Shown piece by piece: positions 55,461 to 55,925 of a DNA stretch of 55,925 nucleotides. Position numbers and translations under genes: made by a program. The notes beneath the pieces are model-generated. The model worked only from the letters and a program-made list of their open reading frames with translations, ran no database searches and was not told where the DNA came from. This DNA comes from Flammeovirgaceae bacterium BBD 1991-12 (lineage in GTDB: Bacteria > Bacteroidota > Bacteroidia > Cytophagales > Cyclobacteriaceae). The stretch is from assembly GCA_001657315.1 (NCBI GenBank), contig LYSV01000018.1, positions 102,696 to 158,620 on the forward strand, written 5' to 3'. Position 1 is the stretch's first letter; every line of letters begins with the position of its first letter.

Positions 55461-55925
55461 ATGAAAAGATCAGGATGGTTAACCGCCACATTAATTACTT
55501 TGATTTTAGTTCCTTCTTGTATAGAAGAAGACATATTTGGTTTGTCCGATAACAAGCAGGTAAAGGCTTTTGAGGTCCCAGGGCAAGCAGGACCTACGAC
55601 GATCAATCCCTCAGATAATACTGTCATTGTACCCTTTGCTGAGGGTGCAGATGTTTCAGCCCTCACACCTACAGTTATTGAAATATCCAACCTGGCCAGC
55701 ATTGAACCTGGTGTAGGAGAAGTTCAGGATTTTAGAGAGACGGTAAGCTATTTTGTAACCGCTGAAGATGGCTCGGTTGCTGAGTGGGAGGTGACAGCAG
55801 TTATTGCCGAACCCACTCCACAACTTGAAAACAGTAATTTTGATGTATGGTACGATGCCGGGGGCTATTCACAGCCTGGTGAAAACGATAATAATACCCT
55901 TTGGGATACGGCCAACCCCGGACTT
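55461..55925 (+). CDS. PCMD-domain (putative carbohydrate metabolism) lipoprotein, 3' truncated by window edge
   Basis: The frame from the ATG at 55461 is open to the window end (155 codons). The signal ends LVPSC with the lipid Cys at about residue 20. A DUF5018-like beta domain follows (KAFEVPGQAGPTTI, then VSYFVTAEDGSVAEWEV). At about 135 the PCMD domain begins (LENSNFDVWYDAGG, then WDTANPGL), a family found in Bacteroidota surface lipoproteins and named for putative carbohydrate binding. The rest lies outside the window. It follows the outer-membrane barrel gene after 21 bases, in one operon. Function of PCMD proteins is not established. Confidence 0.85.
   Translation, partial: MKRSGWLTATLITLILVPSCIEEDIFGLSDNKQVKAFEVPGQAGPTTINPSDNTVIVPFAEGADVSALTPTVIEISNLASIEPGVGEVQDFRETVSYFVTAEDGSVAEWEVTAVIAEPTPQLENSNFDVWYDAGGYSQPGENDNNTLWDTANPGL

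Noticed and set aside
1-55925. tRNA, rRNA, riboswitch, prophage or insertion-sequence genes
   Set aside because: No such element was recognised on either strand by eye; the S74 chaperone domain occurs in a bacterial adhesin-like protein, not in a phage tail operon.

Overview
The window is chromosomal DNA from a Bacteroidota bacterium, most likely a Cytophagales-type environmental organism (inference). The evidence is a SusC/SusD pair, several large secreted proteins ending in a type IX secretion (T9SS) sorting domain with a PNP motif, many lipoproteins with a Cys lipobox, a membrane-anchored TPR-HTH regulator, weak Shine-Dalgarno signals, and Bacteroidota-only families such as PCMD and DUF4136. 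No rRNA, tRNA, CRISPR array or complete insertion sequence was seen.

Layout. 1-2410: the end of a molybdenum hydroxylase operon (Mo subunit, FAD/FeS subunit, small Cys protein). 2465-4720: a secreted SUMF1-fold protein and a Cys-rich lipoprotein. 4740-9480: a tightly packed minus-strand operon with three glycosyltransferases, a lipoprotein and an unknown membrane protein. 9534-21518: a MocR-type regulator divergent from a D-amino-acid operon (amine dehydrogenase-like oxidoreductase, D-amino acid transaminase, D-aminoacylase lipoprotein, serine hydrolase lipoprotein), then a SusC/SusD pair and a strong terminator. 21813-35779: an Asp-box propeller protein, a 1.6k-residue T9SS protein with exact-period repeats, a secreted esterase, a frameshifted lipoprotein, and a TPR-HTH regulator coupled to an alpha/beta hydrolase. 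35805-44462: a tautomerase-like protein and a surface-protein run, including a YadA-head/S74-chaperone adhesin. 44719-49383: a methyltransferase, then two genes (ABC exporter and T9SS protein) that both lose their 5' ends at one point near 46390. 49983-55925: a metallo-hydrolase, DUF481 protein, PsiE-like protein, serine hydrolase, DUF4136 lipoprotein, outer-membrane barrel and the start of a PCMD lipoprotein.

The most coherent candidate system is the MocR / D-amino-acid / SusCD block. A 13-base sequence, AAAATTGGTATGC, occurs next to the MocR gene, where it faces a diverged inverted copy, and twice as a direct repeat upstream of SusC. It contains TGGTAT, the reverse complement of the ATACCA core bound by some MocR regulators such as GabR. 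I infer one regulon joining outer-membrane uptake of a D-amino-acid-containing substrate to its deacylation and transamination. The other point to check first is the abrupt head-to-head junction near 46390, which is either a real rearrangement or an assembly chimera.
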